DNA from: an uncultured bacterium
GTDB lineage: Bacteria; Verrucomicrobiota; Lentisphaeria; Oligosphaerales; Oligosphaeraceae
Length of the DNA stretch: 64,000 nucleotides
Assembly: GCA_900548225.1 (NCBI GenBank)
Contig: URJM01000001.1
Location: forward strand, 8,431 to 72,430
Direction of reading: 5' to 3'
Notes under the pieces: model-generated
What the model saw: only the letters and a program-made list of their open reading frames with translations
What the model was told of the DNA's origin: nothing
Databases searched by the model: none
Translations under genes and position numbers: made by a program
In this document: positions 54,382 to 63,947 of the stretch, piece by piece
Layout: each line of letters opens with the position of its first letter
Numbering within the stretch: position 1 is the first letter of the stretch

Positions 54382-55440
54382 ATGTTCGAGCGCATCAAGA
54401 GTCTTTGGGTCAACGACATCGGAATTGATTTAGGCACGATGAACACCCTTGTGTGGGTGTCTGGCGAGGGGATTGTGCTTGACGAGCCGTCCTACGTCGC
54501 GATAAACGCCGACACCAACAAGGTCCGCGCCGTGGGTGCGGAGGCCAAGCGCATGATGGCGATGACCGCCGAGCGCATCAAGGTGATCCGTCCTGTCCGT
54601 GACGGTGTGATTGCGAATGCCGAGGTCTCCGACGAGATGCTTCGCAGTTTCATCAGGCGTGCCTCCGGCCGCTACAAGATCATGAAGCCCCGTGTCTTGA
54701 TTGCGGTCCCCTCCGGCATTACCGAGGTTGGCATCCGCACCGTCAAGGAGAGCGCTATCTCCGCCGGCGCCCGTGCAGTCCGCCTGGTGGAGGAACCCTT
54801 TGCCTCGGCTCTTGGCGCGGGCCTTCCCGTCGAGGAACCCGACAGCAACATGATTGTTGACATTGGCGGCGGCACCACGGAGGTGGCGGTCATCTCCCTT
54901 GGATGCATTGTCGCGGGAACCAGCGTTCCAAATGGCGGCGATGCGATGGATGACGCAATCATCGCCTTCATGCAGAAGGAGCACCAGCTTCTGATCGGAC
55001 CGAGGACCGCCGAGAGAATCAAGATAGAGATCGGCAGCGCATACCAGCTCCCCGAGCAGCTCACCATCGAGGTCAAGGGCCTTGACATGGGGCACGGGGG
55101 CGACAGGCTCCCGCGCGCCGTCATCATAAACTCAGACGAGGTCAGGAACGCCCTCGCGACCCCGGTCGCAAATATCGTGAAGGCAATCCGGAAGACCATT
55201 GACATGTGCCCCCCCGAAATCGCCGGCCGCCTCGTCGACAACGGCATCACAATGGCTGGTGGCGGAAGCCTCCTCAGGGGACTGCCGCAGCTTATCCAGG
55301 AGAACACGGGGCTTCCGGCCGTCCTGGGAAAGGAGCCGCTCCGCTCGGTCGCCAATGGCACGGGAATCCTCCTCGAGAATGCAAGACAGCTCTTCGGACA
55401 GCCGCAGAATTCGCTAATCGGAAATGGCGCGCGCGAGTAG
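54382..55440 (+). CDS. mreB: Rod-shape-determining protein MreB
   Basis: A 352-residue actin-like protein. It has an amphipathic N-terminal segment (FERIKSLW), phosphate-1 loop IGIDLGTMNT, connect motif and phosphate-2 loop IVDIGGGTTEVAVIS, and the adenosine motif ITMAGGGSLLRG. It forms membrane-bound filaments that guide lateral wall synthesis. mreC and mreD do not follow; instead the next gene overlaps it by 17 bases and codes a nuclease-like protein. The ATG at 54382 matches family starts; the frame from a TTG at 54343 runs through the terminator. Confidence 0.95.
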   Translation: MFERIKSLWVNDIGIDLGTMNTLVWVSGEGIVLDEPSYVAINADTNKVRAVGAEAKRMMAMTAERIKVIRPVRDGVIANAEVSDEMLRSFIRRASGRYKIMKPRVLIAVPSGITEVGIRTVKESAISAGARAVRLVEEPFASALGAGLPVEEPDSNMIVDIGGGTTEVAVISLGCIVAGTSVPNGGDAMDDAIIAFMQKEHQLLIGPRTAERIKIEIGSAYQLPEQLTIEVKGLDMGHGGDRLPRAVIINSDEVRNALATPVANIVKAIRKTIDMCPPEIAGRLVDNGITMAGGGSLLRGLPQLIQENTGLPAVLGKEPLRSVANGTGILLENARQLFGQPQNSLIGNGARE

Positions 55441-56041
55441 AAGGCGTAGTAGAAGGTTCCTTCTGAAGAAACTCCTGCCGATTATATTCTTCCTGGTGGC
55501 TGTGCTTGCCTGGAGCATGCTGCCGGCAGGGGAACGGAGCAAGTACAACCGCGGAAGGCAGAGGCCTGTGCAGAGACGGCGGGAAGCCGTCCAGCGGGTG
55601 GACGAGAGGAAGGCCTTTGACGCAGTCGTCTTCAGGGTGGTGGACGGCGACACGGTGGACGTGCGCGCCGTGGACGGCGCCGAGACGCGCCTCAGGCTTT
55701 ACGGGATAGACGCGCCGGAGTCCTCGCAGGAGTTCGGTCCCGATGCACGCAGGTATGTCTCCTCCAGAATTCTCAAGCGGCAGGTGCGCGTCCAAGGGCG
55801 CTACAATGACAAATATGGGCGTCTTGTGGCGACGATTTATGTCAATGGCGAGGATTTTTCGCTGGAATTGCTTCGGAATGGGATAGTCTGGCATTATGTT
55901 CAATACTGCGACGATCCCGCGTATGCCTCGGCACAGCGCCGCGCCCGGTCGTCCGGCGTCGGGCTATGGGGTGGTTCCTCTCCCCAGGCTCCCTGGGAGT
56001 TCAGACGCGAGCATCCATGGCGAGGCAAGAAGAAGAAATAG
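55424..56041 (+). CDS. Membrane-anchored staphylococcal-nuclease-like protein
   Basis: A 205-residue protein with a very basic N-terminus, one membrane helix (LLPIIFFLVAVLAWSML) and a Ca-dependent nuclease domain: VVDGDTVDV, RLYGIDAPES (with the counterparts of Arg35 and Glu43 of staphylococcal nuclease) and DKYGRLVA (counterpart of Arg87). All three catalytic residues are present. The orientation predicts a periplasmic nuclease bound to the inner membrane, or a cleaved signal. It overlaps mreB by 17 bases and is probably translated from the same mRNA. A role in nucleotide scavenging is an inference. Confidence 0.88.
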   Translation: MARASRRRSRRFLLKKLLPIIFFLVAVLAWSMLPAGERSKYNRGRQRPVQRRREAVQRVDERKAFDAVVFRVVDGDTVDVRAVDGAETRLRLYGIDAPESSQEFGPDARRYVSSRILKRQVRVQGRYNDKYGRLVATIYVNGEDFSLELLRNGIVWHYVQYCDDPAYASAQRRARSSGVGLWGGSSPQAPWEFRREHPWRGKKKK

Positions 56042-56118
56042 GGTTTTCCGTTGTTTCATCGGCGTCCTGAGCCGGTGGAGCGCCTTCAGCCCTGCACACG
56101 AACAACAAGGAGGATTGA

Positions 56119-56751
56119 ATGAATATGAGAACGATGCTTTCGTTTGCGCTGGCGCTTTGCGCCGTTCCGTTCCTGCTTCACGCACAGGCTCCTGCCGCCG
56201 CGGACGACACTGCCGTGGAGGCTGCGATGACAGTCGAGGCGATTGGCAATCCGCAGGAGGTCCCCGTTGAAATCCGGGAGGCCGAAGTTGGCGAGATTGT
56301 CAGCATGGAGGAAAAGGCCGAGGAGGCACGGGCGGCCGAGAAGCTGAACATCCCGACCCCCGCAGGCAAGACCACGCCCCCTGGGTGGTTTGACGACTGG
56401 AACACCGCCCAGGCCGAGGCCAAGCGCACAGGCCGCCACATCATGGTCCTCTTCACCGGCTCGGACTGGTGCTACTGGTGCAAGGTGCTTCGCACCGAAG
56501 TCCTCGACACGGCGGAGTTCAAGACCTTCGCGGGGAAGAACCTGGTCCTGGTCTTCATGGACTCCCCACGGGACGTCAAGCTGCCCGCGACCGTCCGCCA
56601 CACCCGCAAGATGCTCGAGCGCACGCTTCAGCCAGGCAGCGGGGTGCCCGCCATTGTCCTTCTCTCACCCGACGGAAAGGTGTTGACGAGGGTCGAAGGA
56701 TTCAGCCCCGACCTGGTGAAGGACCTCAAGAAAAAGATTGGCGCAAAGTAG
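56119..56751 (+). CDS. Secreted thioredoxin-like protein
   Basis: A 210-residue protein with a Sec signal peptide (LSFALALCAVPFLLHAQA) and a thioredoxin-like domain of the Thioredoxin_7/YyaL-type: HIMVLFTGSDWCYWCKVL with Cys118 and Cys121 (CxxC), FMDSPRDVKL and a cis-Pro segment SGVPAIVLLSPDGKVL. Such proteins reduce or isomerise disulfides in the periplasm. A very good AGGAGG site (56110-56115) precedes the ATG. An acidic, Glu/Ala-rich linker (about residues 25-80) separates the signal from the domain. Confidence 0.88.
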   Translation: MNMRTMLSFALALCAVPFLLHAQAPAAADDTAVEAAMTVEAIGNPQEVPVEIREAEVGEIVSMEEKAEEARAAEKLNIPTPAGKTTPPGWFDDWNTAQAEAKRTGRHIMVLFTGSDWCYWCKVLRTEVLDTAEFKTFAGKNLVLVFMDSPRDVKLPATVRHTRKMLERTLQPGSGVPAIVLLSPDGKVLTRVEGFSPDLVKDLKKKIGAK

Positions 56752-56772
56752 AGGCGTCTCCTCTTCTGGAAG

Positions 56773-58134
56773 ATGGCGGATTTCGGTGACAAGCAGGGTA
56801 GCCCGCTGGACAAGCTCAAGGGCGAGGTCGAGCCGTGGCGGCTGTGGGGCAGCAGCGGCCTGATGCCGTCCTACCTGCATGACATCGGAAACTTCCCGCG
56901 CCTTACGCCGGAGGAGGAGGACCGCTGGGCAAAGCAGTATAGCTTCAACCACGCCCAGGTCAGGCGCATGATCCAGGAGCATCCCCAGGTCATCATCGAC
57001 AAACTGGCGATGCTCCAGAAGAGCGACGACAGAAAGGGGCTCGCGACATACCTGGTCTTCAATGCGGGGGAAACCGCCGAGGACGGGGGGGCCGAGGATG
57101 AAATGCGCGGCGATGACGCATTCGACAGCGTCGAGATGGACGACCTCAGGGAGATTGTCGACGACCCGGCGGGGTTCCTGAGGGGGGTCGTCAAGGACCA
57201 CAATGTCCGGAATCCATTCCAGAAGGACGACGAGGGGCTTCGCCTGGACATGGCGAAGACAATCGCCCCCTTCCTCCGCACGTCGGGGAAAATCCATTTC
57301 CAGCTGCGTTTTTTCACTGCCTGCGTGGACTACTTCATGGAGGGCGACTGGCACGAGGAGGGGCTCTCCCCCAAGGAGCAGGCACGCCTCAAGGAGGAGA
57401 TGCGCGGATATGTCAAGGCAAAGCAGGAGGCCATGAACGCGCTGGTCGAGGGCAATCTCCGCCTTGTCATTGCGGTGGCAAGGCGCTTCACCACCTCTCT
57501 TATGAGCCTGGCGGACATGGTGCAGGAGGGGAATATCGGCCTGATGCGGGCGGTCGAGACCTTCGAGTGGGAACGCGGGCACAAGCTCTCGACATACGCG
57601 ACATACCGCATCCGCCACGCCATAACGACGGCGCTCAACTCCAAGGGACGCCCAATCAGGGTCCCCTCGAATATCCTGAGGCAGCTCGCGAAAATCCGAC
57701 GGGTCGAACAGGAGTTCACCATGACACACGACCGCGAACCCGACGACACGGAACTCGCAAGGCTCGTGAATGTCTCCCCCGCACGGCTCCGCGCACTCAA
57801 GAGGATGGGGCAGCAGCCACTTTCGCTCCAGGCCATCCAGTCGAACGACAGGGGCTGGGAAGGCATTCTCGGTGACAAGGCGGATCCGCTGGCGGACAGG
57901 ATCAAGGAGGAGGCCGTCAATGACGCGCTCTCCAGCGCCCTGGCAACGCTTCGCCCCAACGAGAAGGATATTCTGGAGCGCCACTTCGGCCTCAACGGGC
58001 GTCCCGTCCAGTCCCTGATGGCCATAGGCGAGGTCTACGGGCTTACCAGCGAGCGCATCCGCCAGATTGAGAGCGCCGCCCTCCAGAAGATGAGGCAGGT
58101 ATTCGGAAAGAACGGCCTTCACGGAAAGAATTAG
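56773..58134 (+). CDS. Sigma-70-family RNA polymerase sigma factor
   Basis: A 453-residue sigma factor without region 1.1. Region 1.2 (GLMPSYLHDIGNFPRLTPEEE), a 150-residue acidic non-conserved insert, region 2 (NLRLVIAVARRF, DMVQEGNIGLMRAVETFEW, LSTYATYRIRHAIT), region 3 and region 4 (LRPNEKDILERHFGL, LTSERIRQIESAALQKMR) are all present. In region 2.4 the counterparts of E. coli Trp433, Trp434 and Gln437 are Tyr278, Arg279 and His282, while Thr440 is kept (Thr285). It may be a group 2 factor or a divergent primary one. Another rpoD may lie elsewhere in the genome. Confidence 0.9.
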   Translation: MADFGDKQGSPLDKLKGEVEPWRLWGSSGLMPSYLHDIGNFPRLTPEEEDRWAKQYSFNHAQVRRMIQEHPQVIIDKLAMLQKSDDRKGLATYLVFNAGETAEDGGAEDEMRGDDAFDSVEMDDLREIVDDPAGFLRGVVKDHNVRNPFQKDDEGLRLDMAKTIAPFLRTSGKIHFQLRFFTACVDYFMEGDWHEEGLSPKEQARLKEEMRGYVKAKQEAMNALVEGNLRLVIAVARRFTTSLMSLADMVQEGNIGLMRAVETFEWERGHKLSTYATYRIRHAITTALNSKGRPIRVPSNILRQLAKIRRVEQEFTMTHDREPDDTELARLVNVSPARLRALKRMGQQPLSLQAIQSNDRGWEGILGDKADPLADRIKEEAVNDALSSALATLRPNEKDILERHFGLNGRPVQSLMAIGEVYGLTSERIRQIESAALQKMRQVFGKNGLHGKN

Positions 58135-58195
58135 CGGGTCAGGGCGGCCACCGTGCCGCAATTCACCTGCAACCCCGTCCCCACAAACAACCACA

Positions 58196-58756
58196 ATGTT
58201 CTACTCGCTTGACGCATTCTACTACTTCTATCCCGAGGATACACCCCTGAGACGTCTTCTCTACCGCCACAGCTGCCAGGTCATGGAGAAGTCAATGCAA
58301 ATCCTTGACATACGCAAGGTGAAGCTGGACTGCGCACTGGTCGAGGCGGGGGCGTTGCTGCACGACATCGGAGTCGGACGGTGCAATGCGCCCGGAATCC
58401 TCTGCACAGGAGACCAGCCATACATGGCACACGGAATCATCGGCGGCGAAATGATGCGGGAATACGGACGCATGACAGGCGAAAGGACGGAGGCGTTCGC
58501 GAGAATCTGCGAAAGACATATCGGCGCAGGGCTGTCCAAGGAGGATGTCGCCAGGGAAAACCTCCCGCTCCCACACAAGGACTTCCTCCCAGAGACACCG
58601 GAGGAGATGCTTGTCTGCCTGGCCGACAAGTTCTTCTCAAAGTCAGGTGATATGCATGAGAAGAGCTTCGCGGAAACACGCGCCTCTATGGAAAAGTTCG
58701 GAGAGGACGTGGTCCGCCGATTCGATGAGATGTGCGCCGTATTTGGGATAGAGTAG
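58196..58756 (+). CDS. HD-domain phosphohydrolase
   Basis: A 186-residue protein with a full HD fold: RHSCQVMEKSM (first His), ALLHDIGVGRCN (HD pair), MAHGIIGGEMM and CERHIGAG (further His), and LADKFFS (last Asp). Proteins of this size (YqeK/HDIG-type) hydrolyse phosphate esters or nucleotides; the exact substrate is unclear. It starts 61 bases after the sigma factor gene and is probably in the same transcript. Its TAG stop codon lies in the first bases of the inverted end of the repeat element that follows. Confidence 0.85.
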   Translation: MFYSLDAFYYFYPEDTPLRRLLYRHSCQVMEKSMQILDIRKVKLDCALVEAGALLHDIGVGRCNAPGILCTGDQPYMAHGIIGGEMMREYGRMTGERTEAFARICERHIGAGLSKEDVARENLPLPHKDFLPETPEEMLVCLADKFFSKSGDMHEKSFAETRASMEKFGEDVVRRFDEMCAVFGIE

Positions 58757-59232
58757 GGAATAGGGAGAAGAATGGAGAAAGTAGTGCGTGGCCACTATGC
58801 AGTGGGCGTCCGTCGGGCACGGCAGATGCCGTGCCTTGCAGAGGACAGAGAGGGATTTACACATGGATCGCGCGGCATCTGCCGTGCGAGGCGCGCCCAC
58901 GCGCGCCAGCCACGCACTACCTTCTTCTCCCTACTCCCTACTCCCTACTTTACGCAGTGGGCGTCCGTTGGGCACGGCAGATGCCGTGCCTTGTAGAGGA
59001 CAGAGAGGGATTTACACATGGATCGCGCGGCATCTGCCGTGCGAGGCGCGCCCACGCGCGCCAGCCACGCACTTCTCCCTCCATTCTCCTCCCTATTCCC
59101 TACTCAACGGACGCCCACTGCATAGTGTCCACGCACTTCTCCCTCCATTCTCCTCCCTATTCCCTACTCGACGGACGCCCACTGCATAGTGTCCACGCAC
59201 TTCTCCCTCCATTCTCCTCCCTATTCTCTACT
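58752..59232. mobile_element. MITE-like element with about 60-bp inverted ends
   Basis: The left end (58752-58814) and right end (59172-59232) are near-perfect inverted copies: AGTAGGGAATAGGGAG..., GTGCGTGGCCACTATGC, AGTGGGCGTCCGT against their complement. Inside are two copies of a core of about 119 bases (58799-58917 and 58954-59072), each containing the 13-bp inverted pair CACGGCAGATGCC / GGCATCTGCCGTG, and a 64-65-bp tandem duplication of the right end (59067-59195). There is no transposase. The left end of another copy follows fusA (63946-64000). Reading frames across it are not genes. Confidence 0.82.
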
Positions 59233-60034
59233 TTTTTTGTATTCTGACTGCGTTGAGGATTGCGAGGAGTGCGACCCCCACGTCGGCGAAGACAGCTTCC
59301 CAGAGGGTTGCCTCTCCGAGGCATGAGAGCCCCATCACGGCGATCTTGACGGCGAATGCCAGCGCGATGTTCTGCCAGACGACCCGCCGTGTGGCGCTTC
59401 CGATTCTCATAGCCATGGGGATTCTTCTCAAGTCTCCGTCGCGTATCACCAGGTCCGCCGCCTCGATTGCCAGGTCGCTGCCGTTCTTTCCGACGGCGAT
59501 TCCGATGTCCGCCTCGGCCAGGACCGCCGCGTCGTTGATTCCATCGCCCACGAAGGCGACGACACTTCCTTCGCCTTCCTTGAGCTTGCGCAGGACATCC
59601 CGCTTGTCTCCGGGCATGAGTTCCGCATGGACTTCGTCGATGCCGAGGCGTTTTGCCACCCGTGTCGCGGACGCCTTGCGGTCGCCGGTCAGCAGCGCGG
59701 TCTTCACCTTTGCCTTGAAGAGCTCGTCAAGCGCGGCCTGTGCCTCTGGCCTGATCGCGTCATCGAGCAGGAAGCACCCCGCGGGCCTTCCGTCTACCGC
59801 GATGAAGACGCAGTTGAGATCGCTGTCCACGTCCGGGAGCGCGATGCCCCGGGATTCGAAGAGCCTTGCGTTGCCCGCCAGCACCTCATGCCCGTCCACG
59901 ACTCCCTTGAGCCCCATGCCGGGCAGTTCCTCGACGTCGGATGCTTCGCCGGCTGCGGAAATCCCCTCGGATGCGGAGCAATTCGCGATTGCCTGTGCGG
60001 CGGGGTGGGTCGACCGGCGGCCGCCTCCTCCCAC
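59228..60034 (-). pseudogene. Zn/Cd/Pb P-type ATPase, C-terminal part (frameshifted)
   Basis: This frame carries the second half of a heavy-metal P1B ATPase: STHPAAQAI (the HP nucleotide-binding motif), GMGLKGVVDG, TALLTGDRKASA (TGD), MPGDKRDV, VAFVGDGINDAAVLAEADIG (GDGxND hinge) and the last two membrane helices. It has no ribosome site of its own. It continues the frame at 59794-61140; one extra base near 60020-60050 would join them, although the junction would still be about five residues shorter than in ZntA. Its stop codon TAG is within the right inverted end of the adjoining element. Confidence 0.85.
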
Positions 60035-61140
60035 CCGCCGGGCGCGCCGGGGAATGACCGGGTTTCGGCGACTGTCAATTCCCCCCTGGTGAGGGTGCCG
60101 GTCTTGTCAAAGGCGACCACGTTGATTTTTGACGCGATGTCGAGGTAGTTCGCCCCCTTGAATAGGAGCTGGTTGCGCGACGCAAGCCCGATTCCTCCAA
60201 AGTATCCAAGGGGAATCGAGACCACCAGCGCGCAGGGGCAGGAGACCACGAGGAAGACAAGCCCCCGTTGGATGCTCGCCCCTGCGTCGGCTCCGAAGGC
60301 AATCGGGACGGCTGCGACAAGCACCGCCAGGAGAATCACGCAGGGTGTGTAGATTGACGCGAACCTGGTCATGAATCTCTGGACATTCGACTTGCGCCCG
60401 GAGGCCTCCTGGATGCTGTCGAGTATCTTCGATGTGGAGCCTTCCTGCCAGCTGGAGGTGACGACCATGCGGCATTCGCGGCTGGTGTTCACCATGCCGG
60501 CGTATATCCGGTCCCCCGCGGACAGCTCCGACGGGACGGGCTCGCCGTTGACGGCTGCAGTGTTCATCACGGCGCTTCCGGAGACAAGCCTGCCGTCAAG
60601 GGGCGCCTTCTCGCCGGGCGCAAGGGTCACTTCGTCTCCGGGCAGTGCCTCCTTGACGGTGGTCTCGATGCTGGCGCCGCCCCTGGCCACGCGGATGCGG
60701 TCTCCGCTGGTGTCCAGCATCTTGACAATCGATTCGCGTGCATGGTCGACCGCCATGTCCTGGAAGAGTTCTCCTATGGAGTAGAAGACCAGCACCGCCG
60801 CCCCCTCCGCGGGCTCCCCAAGGTAGAAGGCGCCGCCGCTGGCTATGATCATCAGCGTGAACTCGTTGAAGATGTTGCCGCCCCTGAACTCCCCGGCCAT
60901 CTCGGGAAGCAGCCCCAAAATCGCCAGGAGCCAGGCCGCGAAATAACCCGCGGACAATACGCCGCGCGGAATCTCGAAGATGAATCCGGCGACGAAGAAT
61001 GCAAGGAAGATTGCCAGGTCGAGGACAAGCACCTTGTGCCCCAGCAACTCGCGGAGGAAGCCCCCCGCCAGCCCGGTGGGATGGCAGGAGCCTTCGGAGA
61101 CCTTCGAGCAGGAATGATTGCAACCGTTACAGCAGGACAT
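59794..61140 (-). pseudogene. Zn/Cd/Pb P-type ATPase, N-terminal part (frameshifted)
   Basis: The first half of a P1B-type metal exporter. It begins with a Cys/His-rich metal-binding tail (SCCNGCNHSCSK, no HMA domain), then six membrane helices, the actuator motif AVNGEP in place of TGE-type (A-V-N-G-E), the ion-binding VVSCPCALVVS (CPC, typical for Zn/Cd/Pb) and the phosphorylation site FDKTGTLTRGE. After about GGWEEAAA the frame becomes meaningless (RPTPPHRQSR onward) because of a one-base shift; the correct continuation is the frame 59228-60034. It lies 110 bases after its SmtB-like regulator gene on the same strand. Confidence 0.88.
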
Positions 61141-61250
61141 GGGAGATAAAAGTTGAAAATGGAGGAGTTGGTGCGGCGGACACTTCCTCGTGAAGGCAGC
61201 CGCGCGCCTTCATACGGGGAGGGCAGGGAGCCGGGGAGCCCCCCGCTGCT

Positions 61251-61619
61251 TCATCTCTGCAATTCCGTGGCGTGGCTCTTGCAGAGGTCGAAAAGCAGCT
61301 GGATGTGGTAGTCGTTCAGGGAGTAGTACGTCTCCTTGCCGCATTTGCGCTGCTTCACCAGCCGGGCAAGGCGAAGCTCACGCAAATGGTGGGAGACGGA
61401 CGGCTGCGGTATCCCCATGATGGATACAAGGTCCCCGACGCAAAGCTCAGACAGCAAAAGGGCGTTCACTATCTTCAAACGGGTGGGCTCGGACAAAACC
61501 TTGAACAAGCCAGCCATCTCCTGAAGCAGTTCGCCGTCGGTCAAACTCACGGACACGAACGAAACCGCCTCGTCATGGTGCGCATGGCACAAGTCGACAA
61601 AGTCATTGCCAGTAGTCAT
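61251..61619 (-). CDS. SmtB/ArsR-family zinc-type repressor
   Basis: A 122-residue winged-helix repressor. The helix-turn-helix is LCVGDLVSIMGIPQPSVSHH; the wing is QRKCGKETYYSLN. The last helix holds DYHIQLLFDLCKSHATE, in which Asp, His(+2), His(+13) and Glu(+16) match the alpha-5 zinc site of SmtB exactly. A second possible site is in the N-terminal CHAHHDE. It should leave DNA when zinc (or cadmium) is high and so release the P-type ATPase gene downstream. The ATG at 61619 has a strong AGGAGG site; the longer frame to 61670 runs into the promoter region. Confidence 0.92.
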   Translation of the reverse strand: MTTGNDFVDLCHAHHDEAVSFVSVSLTDGELLQEMAGLFKVLSEPTRLKIVNALLLSELCVGDLVSIMGIPQPSVSHHLRELRLARLVKQRKCGKETYYSLNDYHIQLLFDLCKSHATELQR

Positions 61620-61666
61620 TGGGCATCTCCTCCTGGATAAAAAGGGCATGGGTCTATCGTGGAAAT

Positions 61667-61702
61667 GCATTAAGATATATCAATATGTATATTTTTCAAT
61701 GC
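61667..61702. promoter_or_regulatory. Candidate SmtB-type operator
   Basis: GCATT at the left and AATGC at the right border an AT-rich imperfect palindrome with ATATAT-CAATAT-GTATAT at its centre. SmtB/CzrA/CadC operators are AT-rich imperfect palindromes placed over the promoter of their own operon, and this lies about 50 bases before the repressor gene. Which protein binds is an inference. Confidence 0.5.
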
Positions 61703-61853
61703 CGCAACCCGGAATATAAGGTCCCCTTTGATCGTCTGTGCGTAAAATTGTCCTGATTTGGTTTGTTTTGTCTTATATGGGTGTATATTATCCAAATTCC
61801 GCAATTTTGTCATATCTTGTCACATTTTCTTCATTCAACATACTTTTAGGACT

Positions 61854-63947
61854 ATGCCTCGCAGCTATACATTGGATCACGTTCGGAACATAGGCATCAT
61901 GGCTCACATTGACGCCGGCAAGACCACATGCACCGAGCGCATTCTCTATTATACCGGCCGCACCCACAAGCTGGGCGAGACCCACGACGGTTCCGCGACG
62001 ATGGACTTCATGGAGGAGGAGAAGGAGCGTGGCATTACCATCATGAGCGCCGCCACCACCTGCATCTGGAACGGCAACATGATCAACATCATCGACACTC
62101 CCGGACACGTGGACTTCACGGTGGAGGTCGAGCGTTCCCTGCGCATCCTTGACGGCGCGATCGGCCTTTTCTGCGCGGTCGGCGGCGTGGAGCCCCAGTC
62201 CGAGACCGTGTGGCACCAGGCGACGAAGTACAACGTCCCCCGCATCTGCTTCGTGAACAAGATGGACCGCACCGGCGCCAACTTCTTCTCGGTCGTCTCC
62301 CAGATCCGCGAGATTCTTGGCGCGAATGCGGTGCCGATCTGCATTCCCATTGACGAGGGACCCGACTTCAAGGGCATCATCGACCTTGTGAAGATGTGCC
62401 AAGTGCGCTACGTCGAGGAGAAGACGGGCACCCGCCCCGTTGACGAGCCGATCTCCCCGGAGTACATGGAGTATGCGGAGAAGTGGCGCCGCAACCTGAT
62501 CGAGGCCGCCGCCGAGCTTGACGACACCCTGATGGACAAGTACCTGGGCGGCGAGGAGCTCTCCGAGGACGAGATTGTCAACGCGGTGCGCCTCGGCACC
62601 CATCGCCAGCAGATCTTCCCCGTGCTTTGCGGAACGGCCTTCCGCAACAAGGGCGTGCGCCGTCTGTTGAACGCGATCATCAACTACCTGCCCAGCCCCC
62701 TCGACATGCCTCCCTGCAAGGCCACGACCCTGGACGGGGAGGAGGTGGAGCGCCGCGCGGACGACGAGCAGAACACCGCTGCCCTCGCGTTCAAGGTCGT
62801 CAGCGACCGGGAGGTCGGCAAGCTTGTCTACGTCCGCGTCTACTCTGGCTCCTTGACCTGCGGCACCTACGTGACCAATGTCAACAAGGGGCGCCAGCAG
62901 CGCATCGGCAGAATCTTCCGGATGCACGCCAACCACCGGGAGAGCATCGACACCCTCTACGCGGGCGAGATTGGCGCGCTGGTGGGCCTCTCCGACACGG
63001 TCACGGGCGACACCCTCTGCAACGAGGAGTCGCAGGTGACCCTCGAAAGCATCACCTTCCCCGCGCCGGTCATCTCCATCGCGGTCACGCCCAAGTCGCG
63101 CTCCGACCGCGAAAAGCTGATGATCGCCCTCGGAAAGCTCGCCGAGGAAGACCCCACCTTCACCGTCAGGGTCGACCCCGAGACCGAAGACACGGTCATC
63201 TCCGGCATGGGCGAGCTCCATCTCGACATCATCATGGAACGCCTCCGCCGCGAATTCAAGGTCGACGTGGTGGCGGGCGCCCCCGAGGTCGCCTATCGCG
63301 AGACAATCTCCAAGAAGGTCACCCACGAGGAAAGGCTCAAGAAGCAGACTGGCGGACACGGCCAGTTCGCGCACATCATCTTCGACATCGAACCCCAGGA
63401 GCCCGGAAAGGGATACGAGTTCGTAAACGAGGTCAAGGGCGGAGACATCCCGAAGGACTTCATCCCCGCAATCGAAAAGGGATTCAAGGACGCAATGGAG
63501 ACCGGCCCAATGTCGGGATGCCCGTGCGTGGACTTCAAGATCACCCTCACGGACGGATCATACCATACGGTGGACTCCTCCGACATGGCGTTCCGGACAT
63601 GCGCCTCCACGGGATTCAAGGAGGCTTTCAAGAAGGCCGCCCCTGTCCTTCTCGAGCCTATCATGAAGATGACCATCTCCACGCCCGACGAATATGCCGG
63701 AAGCATCACGGGAAATCTCTGCGGGCTCCGTGGACAGGTCCAGGGAATGGAAATGGTCGGGAAAAACCAGCAGATCCACGCGCTCGTGCCACTCTCAAAT
63801 CTCTTCGGATATACTAGCACGCTCCGCAATATGACACAGGGAAGGGCAGGATTCAATATGGAATTCTCACACGATGCGCCAGTCCCGCAGAATGTCGCGG
63901 AAGAGGTGCTCGCCGCCAGAAAGAAGGCCCGGGACGCACGCCGCTAG
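61854..63947 (+). CDS. fusA: Elongation factor G
   Basis: A 697-residue translational GTPase. G1 AHIDAGKTT, switch [17 protein letters not shown]3 DTPGHVDFT and G4 [10 protein letters not shown] are intact. Domains II to V follow, with HGQFAHI-type and [15 protein letters not shown] segments. It moves tRNA and mRNA through the ribosome. It is not in a str operon (no rpsL, rpsG or tuf next to it), so it may be a second EF-G or a relocated one. The ATG at 61854 starts the family fold; the region before it is AT-rich with TTGTTT (61763-61768) and TATATT (61784-61789), a possible promoter with 15-base spacing. Confidence 0.95.
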   Translation: MPRSYTLDHVRNIGIMAHIDAGKTTCTERILYYTGRTHKLGETHDGSATMDFMEEEKERGITIMSAATTCIWNGNMINIIDTPGHVDFTVEVERSLRILDGAIGLFCAVGGVEPQSETVWHQATKYNVPRICFVNKMDRTGANFFSVVSQIREILGANAVPICIPIDEGPDFKGIIDLVKMCQVRYVEEKTGTRPVDEPISPEYMEYAEKWRRNLIEAAAELDDTLMDKYLGGEELSEDEIVNAVRLGTHRQQIFPVLCGTAFRNKGVRRLLNAIINYLPSPLDMPPCKATTLDGEEVERRADDEQNTAALAFKVVSDREVGKLVYVRVYSGSLTCGTYVTNVNKGRQQRIGRIFRMHANHRESIDTLYAGEIGALVGLSDTVTGDTLCNEESQVTLESITFPAPVISIAVTPKSRSDREKLMIALGKLAEEDPTFTVRVDPETEDTVISGMGELHLDIIMERLRREFKVDVVAGAPEVAYRETISKKVTHEERLKKQTGGHGQFAHIIFDIEPQEPGKGYEFVNEVKGGDIPKDFIPAIEKGFKDAMETGPMSGCPCVDFKITLTDGSYHTVDSSDMAFRTCASTGFKEAFKKAAPVLLEPIMKMTISTPDEYAGSITGNLCGLRGQVQGMEMVGKNQQIHALVPLSNLFGYTSTLRNMTQGRAGFNMEFSHDAPVPQNVAEEVLAARKKARDARR

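Noticed and set aside
58732..59247. Frames of up to 171 codons across the MITE-like element
   Set aside because: They consist of translated inverted repeats, appear in several frames, and have no ribosome sites.
61788..63374. 528-codon minus-strand frame opposite fusA
   Set aside because: Shadow of EF-G, without start signals or motifs.
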